Shown here piece by piece: positions 42,628 through 49,035 of a DNA stretch of 64,000 nt (the first letter of the stretch is position 1; every line of letters begins with the position of its first letter). This DNA comes from Phycisphaeraceae bacterium (lineage in GTDB: Bacteria; Planctomycetota; Phycisphaerae; Phycisphaerales; UBA1924), in contig JACKHC010000001.1 of assembly GCA_020639235.1 (NCBI GenBank), positions 2,418,001 to 2,482,000 of the forward strand. Reading direction: 5' to 3'. A program made the position numbers and the translations under genes. Below the pieces are notes generated by a model, which searched no databases, was not told the origin of the DNA, and worked only from the letters and a program-made list of their open reading frames with translations.

Positions 42628-43440
42628 CTACGCCGTGTGGGACGGCTCGACGGCTACGCCGTGCAGCGCCGCGATGATCTCGGTAGCCGTGCGCTGGATG
42701 CGTTCCAGCGACTCGGTGAGCGTCTCGGTGTCGCCACGATAGAGATGGATGTAGTCGCTGGCGGCTGTTCCGCTGTCCAGTCCGATCGCCTGGCAGACAA
42801 CGAAGGCGACCGCCTCGGCCTCCGTTTCGCGGACGGTCTTGCTGCCGGGGCGGTCGTCGCCATGATGCAGAAGTTCATGAGCTAGTTCGTGCACAGTGAC
42901 CGAGAACTCATGAGCGGGCTTGAGCCCGGCGCGGATGCTGATGCGACCGCCTCGGGAGACACCGTCCGCGCCCATCGGGAGGTCGTCTTGGTCGAGCACG
43001 ATGCCGAGTCCAGTGACGACGCGACGCAAGCGGTCCAGGTGTTCGCCGGGATCGCCGCCGACGGAGGCGGGTTCCGGGAGCGGATCGCCCTCGGTCTGTG
43101 AGACATCGAAGACATAGACGGCGCGGAAGCGGATAATGGGCCGGTCACGATCATCCGCGGACTCGTCCTTCTGGCGCATGACCATCGGCGCGATGATGAC
43201 GATGCCCTTCTCGCCCTTCTTCACGAAGCGGCCCATTTTCCGCCAGGTGTTGAATCCGGCGACATGCGTGGCATCGGGCATCTGCGAGAGAATCAGCAGG
43301 ACATTCCCGACGCTGTATCTGTGGAACTTGGCGAGCATCGAGAGATAACGGGTGAGTTCTTCGCTGCGTCCGCTCTCTAGCGCTGCTGCGAGTTGTTCGA
43401 GCGCCCGGTCGGCGATCTTCTTGGCTTGTTCGGCTTTCAT
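42628..43440 (-). CDS. ArdC-like antirestriction protein with zincin-like domain
   Basis: 270 residues from an ATG with AAGGAG upstream. Residues 1-120 are the ArdC N-terminal ssDNA-binding domain (HRYSVGNVLLILSQMPDATH, FNTWRKMGRFVKKGEKGI, FRAVYVFDVSQT). The C-terminal part holds the metallopeptidase-like HELAH at 184-188 followed by ETEAEAVAFVV. ArdC-type proteins protect incoming plasmid DNA from restriction during conjugative transfer and are usually plasmid- or ICE-borne. Here the gene lies about 3.5 kb outside the integrase-bounded element, so it probably belongs to an older or degraded one. Immediate upstream region (43441-43694) has no gene. Confidence 0.85.
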   Translation of the reverse strand: MKAEQAKKIADRALEQLAAALESGRSEELTRYLSMLAKFHRYSVGNVLLILSQMPDATHVAGFNTWRKMGRFVKKGEKGIVIIAPMVMRQKDESADDRDRPIIRFRAVYVFDVSQTEGDPLPEPASVGGDPGEHLDRLRRVVTGLGIVLDQDDLPMGADGVSRGGRISIRAGLKPAHEFSVTVHELAHELLHHGDDRPGSKTVRETEAEAVAFVVCQAIGLDSGTAASDYIHLYRGDTETLTESLERIQRTATEIIAALHGVAVEPSHTA

Positions 43441-43694
43441 GTGTTTGCTCCTTGTCGGGCCCCGCGACATGCGGTCCCTTCGCAAGGACAGGGACCATGT
43501 CGGGGGTGACACAGGAGCAGCGGCGCGCAGGGCCGGCGTCGTGCCGCAGAGACCCGCATGCGCGGAGCAGACCGAGTGACGGGCGGCCCGATCGGGCCAC
43601 CGGCGCGAGGTGTGCAAGGCTCGCAGGCACGAAGCGACAGCGGCGACGGCACGGAGCGCCGCGAATGAAAGCCGAATCAATGGCCAGGATCGAA

Positions 43695-44657
43695 TTACAA
43701 GTAGTCGCGCAGCGTAGCGAAGCGATCTTGAACGGTCTGCCACTCGGGATACTCGCGGTAGCAGAGCATCGCGCATTGTTGCTCATACGCTGCCTGAAGC
43801 ACTGGGATGAGAACTGCAGTCGGGAAGATCGCATCGCTGTTGGCGAATCTCATGCCTTGGGGAGAGAAATAGTGAGCGGGGAAGTACCGCCGACTGATGC
43901 GGTCGTAGTCGTTTTTGATCTCGCCATACTCATGCGAATGGAGCATCGTTTGCACTTCGTCTTGGGAAGCGAGCTGATAGAGGTCGTAGTAGTGCCTCGC
44001 GTGCCCGCCGAGGGGGGCTCCGTCACGCTTGAAGAGCTCGACTTTCTTGTGGATGGCGAACAACTTCTCGACGAATGTGCGCCGGAAGTGGAGCAACCGC
44101 ATCGGAAAGCCCGTCTCATTCTCCGTGCCGAGGGTCGTGTTCGTCTCTTGTAGGAATTGTCCGACAAACGACTGGATCTCGACAACCTGCGTGGGTTCAC
44201 GCCCGCTTGCAATGCCCGACTCAAGCAATACGCGGGGCGCGACATCACCCGTACCCGAAAATCGCGACGTATAAGCGAAGCGGTCATTGCGGCCAAAGCC
44301 TCCGAATGTCCGGCTCTCATCCTTCAAGAATGCAAGCGGTACGCTCTCCTTGACAACATCACGAAGTCCCTTGAGATGCCGATCGATGGCATTCGTGCCG
44401 AGCGGTGGGTCGTATGATTCGGGGTCGAGAAACAGGTCAATGTCTTCCGAGAATCGCTCGATCAAGTTCCATCCCTTGGAGAGACTGGTCCCACCCTTGA
44501 ATATGACATGGTTGCCCGCGTGCATCGCGATAGCGCGCAACGCCTCGGTGACATAGTAATCCTTCTCGATAAACGACTCACGGATACCTCGTGACTTGAA
44601 GTGCTCCGCAGTAGCTAGGATCGCTTGATCGAAATCGTTGTGCTCGTGGAGTTTCAT
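43695..44657 (-). CDS. abiEii: AbiEii-type nucleotidyltransferase toxin
   Basis: 320 residues. The nucleotidyltransferase fold is shown by FIEKDYYVTEAL (29-40), KGGTSLSKGW with GGTSL at 55-59, and EDIDLFL at 71-77 supplying metal-binding Asp residues. Later HYYDLYQL is the conserved distal motif of AbiEii/AbiGii toxins. These enzymes transfer nucleotides to tRNA acceptor ends or other targets and cause abortive infection when released. The ATG overlaps the antitoxin stop by four bases (ATGA), the usual type IV toxin-antitoxin order with antitoxin first. The match covers the full usual length. Confidence 0.92.
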   Translation of the reverse strand: MKLHEHNDFDQAILATAEHFKSRGIRESFIEKDYYVTEALRAIAMHAGNHVIFKGGTSLSKGWNLIERFSEDIDLFLDPESYDPPLGTNAIDRHLKGLRDVVKESVPLAFLKDESRTFGGFGRNDRFAYTSRFSGTGDVAPRVLLESGIASGREPTQVVEIQSFVGQFLQETNTTLGTENETGFPMRLLHFRRTFVEKLFAIHKKVELFKRDGAPLGGHARHYYDLYQLASQDEVQTMLHSHEYGEIKNDYDRISRRYFPAHYFSPQGMRFANSDAIFPTAVLIPVLQAAYEQQCAMLCYREYPEWQTVQDRFATLRDYL

Positions 44658-45406
44658 TTGGGCTTGAACTCCTTGGCCTGCCACGCTCGTGCATTCGGCA
44701 AGACACCGAGTAATCCGAAATCGAATCGGGAGAGCGGATTGAGTGAGTCTCGCAATCGCTTGAGTTCTTGCGGACTTGATCCGATCAGTTCCGCAAACGC
44801 TCCAAGCATGGCTCGAACACGGGGCGGCTCTGTCAGCGCCACCCGAAGAAGGCGTGCCAACCGGTTGCGTTGCTTCAGCAGTGATTTGAGTTTCGAGGCA
44901 GTCTGCGACGATGGAAGTTCGCTTGTGCGTCCGCCTCTGCGGAGCACATCCAGGATGGCCGCTTCCATCATCGTGAGTCTTTCCCACGATTCCGGTCGTT
45001 TGGTATGCACCACTGTCTCTGAACCAACCAGTTTTCGAGGCAGGCTCATCGAACTGGTGGCGACTTCGCTGTGCCTCGGCACCTGTGTTGTGAGCCCCAG
45101 CAAGTTCGCCGCAGCGATACCGGCAGGAAAGACCTTGGTGCGCTTGCTCGCCAGTTCTTTGACCGCGGCCGGGTTGGGCTTGCTCGCTCCGAAAGTCGTG
45201 TTTCTGGCGCGGTAATACACGCCCTTGCTGAGCCTCTCTAAGAAGCGAGCCCGCTCCAGTCGAGAGAGTGCTTGCGCTACCGCCGACGGAGGTAGGTCTG
45301 AGAAATCGTCGAGACGCCAGATACGCTCGCCGCCCTCTTCTATGCGGCGGCGAACGATGGCGGTGATACCGGTACGAGCGCCGGGTGAGATAGGACGGTT
45401 CGGCAT
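44654..45406 (-). CDS. abiEi: AbiEi-type antitoxin and autorepressor
   Basis: 250 residues from the ATG at 45406 (MPNRPISPG); an upstream GTG/ATG in frame would add twenty residues including the promoter, so it is less likely. The N-terminal part is a winged-helix domain (RIWRLDDFSDLPPSAVAQAL, LERARFLERLSKGVYYR) typical of AbiEi antitoxins, and the middle (FPAGIAAANLLGL) matches their C-terminal domain I. AbiEi represses its own promoter by binding inverted repeats and neutralises AbiEii without a stable complex. Two inverted repeats do lie upstream. Coupled to the toxin gene by a four-base overlap. Confidence 0.88.
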   Translation of the reverse strand: MPNRPISPGARTGITAIVRRRIEEGGERIWRLDDFSDLPPSAVAQALSRLERARFLERLSKGVYYRARNTTFGASKPNPAAVKELASKRTKVFPAGIAAANLLGLTTQVPRHSEVATSSMSLPRKLVGSETVVHTKRPESWERLTMMEAAILDVLRRGGRTSELPSSQTASKLKSLLKQRNRLARLLRVALTEPPRVRAMLGAFAELIGSSPQELKRLRDSLNPLSRFDFGLLGVLPNARAWQAKEFKPK

Positions 45407-45431
45407 GGCTTCAGCATCGAGTTTTGCGCAA

Positions 45432-45469
45432 GATATGTCAAGTTTTTTTGCAATAAAACATGACACATC
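45432..45469. promoter_or_regulatory. Inverted repeat 1 and -35-like box upstream of abiEi
   Basis: GATATGTCA (45432-45440) and TGACACATC (45461-45469) form a nine-base inverted repeat with one mismatch. On the minus strand it contains TTGACA, a possible -35 box. Its distance from the abiEi start (26-63 bases) fits an operator. Confidence 0.55.
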
Positions 45470-45479
45470 TCTGATCTCA

Positions 45480-45540
45480 TCGCTTGAAATTGGCCGCCAA
45501 AATCAAATATGGGATGATTTAATCGCCCGATTTCAAGCGA
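45480..45540. promoter_or_regulatory. Inverted repeat 2 upstream of abiEi
   Basis: TCGCTTGAAAT (45480-45490) and ATTTCAAGCGA (45530-45540) are a perfect eleven-base inverted repeat with a 39-base AT-rich centre. Its place above abiEi suits the second operator of an AbiEi-type repressor. Confidence 0.55.
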
Positions 45541-45634
45541 GCCAAGCGTGGTACGGGCTGTGATGCCGGGATAGGACCAAAAGCAAGTGCAAATGTATGC
45601 GGGGCCGCTTAGTTCGGGTATTGTCAGGATTTGC

Positions 45635-45913
45635 TCACCGAGTCCGCACCGAGTCGATGACCGCCACCGGATCGTCCCATTCCAGTGCCTCGCAGAAGTC
45701 TAGGAATTCGATCGGGTCCAGGCGTCGTTGCCCGGTCAGGGTCTTGTGCACGGTGGTCCGGGGCCGCCCCACCAGATCGGCAAGCACACGGATCGAAAGC
45801 CCCAGTTCGTCGGCCCTCTCTCTGATCTTCCGCGCCAGGGCCTGATAGGCGCTGCTCTGGAGCGGCTGCTTGTCCTGAAGAGTCTTCGATTTTTTTCGGC
45901 GAGGTGCTGGCAC
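45635..45913 (-). CDS. XRE-family HTH regulator
   Basis: About 92 residues if the GTG at 45913 is used; the frame is open to 45991 and the true start is uncertain because no site stands out. The HTH reads LARKIRERADELGLSIRVLA, then DLVGRPRTTVHKTLTGQRRL, the usual Cro/CI-XRE pattern with helix 3 at RPRTTVHKTL. The C-terminal FLDFCEALEWDDPVAVI matches the helix after the HTH in many phage-type regulators. It is divergent from the exported lectin-like gene across ~100 bp containing a small inverted repeat, so it may regulate that gene or itself. Confidence 0.75.
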   Translation of the reverse strand: MPAPRRKKSKTLQDKQPLQSSAYQALARKIRERADELGLSIRVLADLVGRPRTTVHKTLTGQRRLDPIEFLDFCEALEWDDPVAVIDSVRTR

Positions 45914-45940
45914 ACCGAAGCAAATCCGGTAGAGTGTAGT

Positions 45941-45957
45941 GTCCCCAAAACAGGGAC
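45941..45957. promoter_or_regulatory. Small inverted repeat, possible operator
   Basis: GTCCC-CAAAACA-GGGAC in the divergent space between the HTH gene and the lectin-like gene. The arms are only five bases, so it could be chance. Confidence 0.3.
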
Positions 45958-46011
45958 GATCCCGCCGGTTCGTAGCCGGTGGGCACTGCACACGGATCGG
46001 AGATCAGAGCC

Positions 46012-46791
46012 ATGGATAGAGAGATGAAGTTGTCCATTTTTGCCATAGCGACGGGAGCCGCGATCGGCATCGTCATTCAGTCGGCAAGCGCCGACATCAG
46101 CGGGTTCGGGAACCTCGTGGGCTGGCAGTACAACCAGAGCGACGCCGGCTCGCCGGCGACCTACGACTCGGGCACCGATACGCTCCAGATCACCAACACG
46201 GCGGGCGGGGAGGCCCGCAGCGTCTTCTTCGGGACGCCGCAATCGATCACGGCCTTCACGGCGAGTTTCACCTACCGCGTGAACTACCCCGGCAACCCGA
46301 CCACCTTCGGCACGGCGCTCGTGCTCCAGAATGACCCCGATGGCGCGATGGCCCTTGGCGCGGGGCAGGGCTCCCTTGGCTACGGCGGCATCACCAAGAG
46401 CGTCGCCATCTCGCTGGAGCTTCCCGGAAGCCGGAGCGGGTACTACACCAACGGCGCACTCGGGGGCGGCTCGATGGTGACCACGCCGGTGAGCATCTCC
46501 GCCGGCAATCCGCTCGATGTCACCATTTCGTATGACGGCACCTTCCTGCACCAGAGCATCGTGGACACGGTGACATCCGCCGTCTTCACGAAGAGCTACA
46601 TCGCGCCGGACATCGCCTCGATCCTTGGCGGGAGCACGGCGTATGTCGGGTTCACCGCCTCGACCAATATCCCGGGGTTCGGGTCGGGCGCGAATCAGTA
46701 CATCTCGAATCCGCACTTCGCAATCCCTGCGCCCGCGTCGCTGCCGCTCATGGGCATGGTGGGATTCATCGCATCTCGCCGTCGCCGCTAG
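46012..46791 (+). CDS. Exported L-type lectin-like protein with PEP-CTERM-like tail
   Basis: 259 residues from the ATG at 46012, with GGAG upstream; an ATG four codons later gives a more usual signal peptide. The signal region (LSIFAIATGAAIGIVIQSA, cleavage near SAS-A) leads into a legume-lectin-like beta sandwich: FGNLVGWQYNQSDAG, VFFGTPQSITAFTASFTYRV, then ISLEL and the closing STAYVGFTASTN strand, all typical of L-type lectins. The end (PAPASLPLMGMVGFIAS-RRRR) is a PEP-CTERM-like sorting tail. It probably binds a glycan at the cell surface. It ends just before the tRNA-Leu gene and is chromosomal in character. Confidence 0.82.
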   Translation: MDREMKLSIFAIATGAAIGIVIQSASADISGFGNLVGWQYNQSDAGSPATYDSGTDTLQITNTAGGEARSVFFGTPQSITAFTASFTYRVNYPGNPTTFGTALVLQNDPDGAMALGAGQGSLGYGGITKSVAISLELPGSRSGYYTNGALGGGSMVTTPVSISAGNPLDVTISYDGTFLHQSIVDTVTSAVFTKSYIAPDIASILGGSTAYVGFTASTNIPGFGSGANQYISNPHFAIPAPASLPLMGMVGFIASRRRR

Positions 46792-46798
46792 AAGAACG

Positions 46799-46885
46799 TG
46801 GTGCGGGCGGCCGGAATCGAACCGGCACGCCCTTTCGGACTCAGCATTTTAAGTGCTGTGCGTCTACCAGTTTCGCCACGCCCGC
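46799..46885 (-). tRNA. tRNA-Leu (TAA), with encoded CCA
   Basis: Minus-strand cloverleaf: acceptor GCGGGCG/CGCCCGC, anticodon loop CTTAAAA giving TAA, long class II variable arm (GAGTCCGAAAGGGCGT), T arm GCCGG-TTCGATT-CCGGC, discriminator A followed by an encoded CCA (46799-46801). The integrase gene begins 30 bases from its 5' end, so this tRNA is the probable insertion landmark. Confidence 0.96.
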
Positions 46886-46915
46886 ACGGTGATAGCTATA
46901 GCGCGGCCCCTTCGC

Positions 46916-48112
46916 TCAGCCAAGAGGTTTCGGACGGGGGGGCCGCGCTTTCTTCTTGCTCGCACTGTGACGCCTCGGTTTGCTCCGCCGCACATTGATC
47001 GCGGCGGCGTCGAGCGTGGTCTTCAAATGCGCCGCGTAGTATTTCTCGATCATCTCGACGCTCGTTCGGCAGTTCTTGGCGATCTGGTAGATGTCGGCGC
47101 CCTCCATCAGCCGCAGGCAGATGTAGGTATGCCGAAGGCTGTAGGCAGTGCGGCGGTTGCCGTCGCGGTCGAGCTTGAGGCCCAGTTCATCCAGGATGGT
47201 GTTGAATAGCTCGCGGTGGGAGTTGGGGAACAACCGGTCGGTTGGCGTTGCGTTGTTCCTCTTGCGCAGCCGACGGAACGGCACGACCGCGCCGGTCGTG
47301 CTCTTGCAATGCCCGACGCCGCGCTTGCCGCGCACCTCGATGTAAAGAATCGTCTCACCGGTGGCATCGTCTCGAACGATCTGGACGTCGCGGTACTCGA
47401 GCCGCCCGGCCTCGTCGGGCCGCAGACCCGTGTTGGCCATGAACAGCACATAGTCGTGGAGTTGCTCGCACTGCCAGCGATACCGCTCCCGCAACGGGTT
47501 GTTCGCCCGCTCTCGGGTGGCGGTGTACAGATGGCGGTACTCCGAAGATGTGAACCACGCGCGGTGACTGATCTTGCCGGAAGTCTTGTACGGGGGCGAC
47601 AGGTCAGGCACAGATGGCAACCAGCCGTGCCGCTGCGCCGTCTTGAGCACCTGACGGATGACAACGATCTCCTGATGAATCGTGCTGCGTGCAGGGGGTA
47701 CTCCATCACCGGAAGTCTGAATGCGGTGGACGCGGTACTCCTGCACTTTGCCGGGGGTCACTTCGCTCAAGGTCAGTTCGCCAAGAAAGGGCAGGATATG
47801 GAGCCGTAGGCGTCTGCGATGCCCCGCGACATATTGCGGGTTGCGCTGTCCTTGCGTGATAACCTCGTACTCAACAAGGAACTGGTCGGATGCCTGCTTG
47901 AAGGTCTTGCCGTGCTTGAGTTCGCCGGCGCGCTGCTTGCCCTTGAGTCCGAGATACCAGTCCTCGGCGAAGTCCTTGGCCAGCGCCAGGCTATCCTCGC
48001 GGGTCGTCTCGCGCCAGTTGCGACCGTCCAGGTAGGTCGAGCACTGCCACTTGCTGCTGTTCTTACGCTGGTAGAGGTGGAGTTTGCCTCCCATGAGGGT
48101 GTGCTTGGCCAT
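46916..48112 (-). CDS. int: Tyrosine recombinase/integrase of the right-hand element
   Basis: 398 residues, ATG at 48112. An N-terminal arm-type domain (KLHLYQRKNSSKWQCSTYL), a core-binding SAM-like domain (about residues 70-165), and a catalytic domain with Arg near 227 (TGLRPDEAGRL), a Lys in the beta-hairpin (GHCKSTTG), YSLRHTYICLRL with the second Arg, and the nucleophile in MIEKYYAAH near 357. The HxxR His is replaced by Tyr and the later His by a Cys/Asn context (AKNCRTS), substitutions known in this family. A basic tail follows. It integrates and excises the element by strand exchange at attachment sites. It is transcribed toward tRNA-Leu and lies on the 5' side of that gene, which is not the usual side. 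Confidence 0.92.
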   Translation of the reverse strand: MAKHTLMGGKLHLYQRKNSSKWQCSTYLDGRNWRETTREDSLALAKDFAEDWYLGLKGKQRAGELKHGKTFKQASDQFLVEYEVITQGQRNPQYVAGHRRRLRLHILPFLGELTLSEVTPGKVQEYRVHRIQTSGDGVPPARSTIHQEIVVIRQVLKTAQRHGWLPSVPDLSPPYKTSGKISHRAWFTSSEYRHLYTATRERANNPLRERYRWQCEQLHDYVLFMANTGLRPDEAGRLEYRDVQIVRDDATGETILYIEVRGKRGVGHCKSTTGAVVPFRRLRKRNNATPTDRLFPNSHRELFNTILDELGLKLDRDGNRRTAYSLRHTYICLRLMEGADIYQIAKNCRTSVEMIEKYYAAHLKTTLDAAAINVRRSKPRRHSASKKKARPPRPKPLG

Positions 48113-48136
48113 GAGCCTCTAATTGGTTGTTTGCGA

Positions 48137-48163
48137 TGTGCACACTGTGCAAGTCATGTGCAA
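48137..48163. repeat. TGTGCA(A) repeat cluster A
   Basis: Three copies: TGTGCAC at 48137, TGTGCAA at 48146 and 48157, spaced 9 and 11 bases, in the 300-base gene-free region directly above the integrase start. The spacing of about one helical turn suits protein arms on one DNA face. Nothing else was recognised between 48113 and 48414. Confidence 0.55.
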
Positions 48164-48321
48164 CAGTAAATCAGGCTTTGATCTCAGTCAATAAGTTTGT
48201 AATCCGTTGATTATGCTGGTGATTTCGGTGCGTGCTTCTGAGTGTGTGTGCGATTTTAAGTCCTATCTGGGCTAGCCCAACCAGTTGATTATTCAGCGTA
48301 ATACAGTGTCTCAGACTGGTA

Positions 48322-48340
48322 TGTGCAAGATACTGTGCAA
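48322..48340. repeat. TGTGCAA repeat cluster B
   Basis: TGTGCAA at 48322 and 48334, twelve bases apart in the same orientation as cluster A. Confidence 0.5.
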
Positions 48341-48414
48341 GTACCCGCGGCCCAGATGCGACAAACGAGAGAATCGTACATGGTGTCCAGCATTGCCGAG
48401 AAAAGGAGGTCCAT

Positions 48415-48642
48415 ATGACCAAGAAGGCGAAGAAGAAGCCCGCGAATCACGGAAAGCCGATCACGAAAGCTGTGGTGTCAGAAGTCAAGCGACTGGCCAA
48501 AGCGAACACGCCAACACGAGTGATTGGCATCAAGATTCAGCGCACAGAAGCATCGGTACGGAACATCGCCGGCAAAGAAGGCATTTCCCTGAAACCGACG
48601 AACCAGTCGCCCTACAACCGCAAGAAAGCGAAGAAGAAGTGA
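48415..48642 (+). CDS. Small basic HTH-like protein
   Basis: 75 residues behind a strong AAAGGAGG site, with lysine-rich ends (MTKKAKKKPANHGK, YNRKKAKKK). The middle (VVSEVKRLAKANTPTRVIGI and RTEASVRNIAGKEG) looks like a short helix-turn-helix that samples DNA, as in small Myb/homeodomain-like or resolvase-type HTHs. It lies between TGTGCAA clusters B and C and is divergent from the integrase, the usual position of an excisionase or element regulator. Function inferred from size, charge and position only. Confidence 0.65.
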   Translation: MTKKAKKKPANHGKPITKAVVSEVKRLAKANTPTRVIGIKIQRTEASVRNIAGKEGISLKPTNQSPYNRKKAKKK

Positions 48643-48767
48643 GCGAAGAATTCGCTTGAGTGTGGTTGTCCGTGCCAAGTTGGCACACTTGATGGCGCGG
48701 TGCCTCCCGCGGTTTCACGGTGAAAGAAAAAATCCTAGCGATGCGGAGCACAGCTAGGGGAGATGTC

Positions 48768-48784
48768 TGTGCAAAATATTGTGC
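48768..48784. repeat. TGTGC repeat cluster C
   Basis: TGTGCAA at 48768 and TGTGCTA at 48780, again twelve bases apart. Same orientation as clusters A and B. Confidence 0.5.
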
Positions 48785-48900
48785 TAGATCAGGACGAGGG
48801 TGGAAGGGTACTCAATGCCAACTGCCATCATCGCTGAGAGAGAGCTCCTGACAGTAAGTACACCAGGTCTAGATGGATAAAGTCCGTTCCACCATTTCCT

Positions 48901-48939
48901 TGTGCCGCAATGGCACATTTTTGTGCCGGGTGCGGCACA
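48901..48939. promoter_or_regulatory. Tandem TGTGCC-GGCACA palindromes upstream of the AAA+ gene
   Basis: TGTGCC-GCAAT-GGCACA (48901-48917) is followed four bases later by TGTGCC-GGGTGC-GGCACA (48922-48939). Both are perfect six-base inverted repeats of the same arm. They lie 97-135 bases ahead of the AAA+ start, and share the TGTGC core of clusters A-C. A paired operator is the simplest reading. Confidence 0.65.
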
Positions 48940-49035
48940 AGCACGACTTGGCGGCGGCATGGCAGAAACGGCACACTGGATACTCGGGCAGTACCCTATT
49001 TGCCTGGCCTGCTTGTTTGGAACGGAGAGTGAACG

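Noticed and set aside
48113..49035. CRISPR array suggested by repeated TGTGCAA
   Set aside because: The units are only seven bases with no regular 30-40-base spacers; no cas genes are near.
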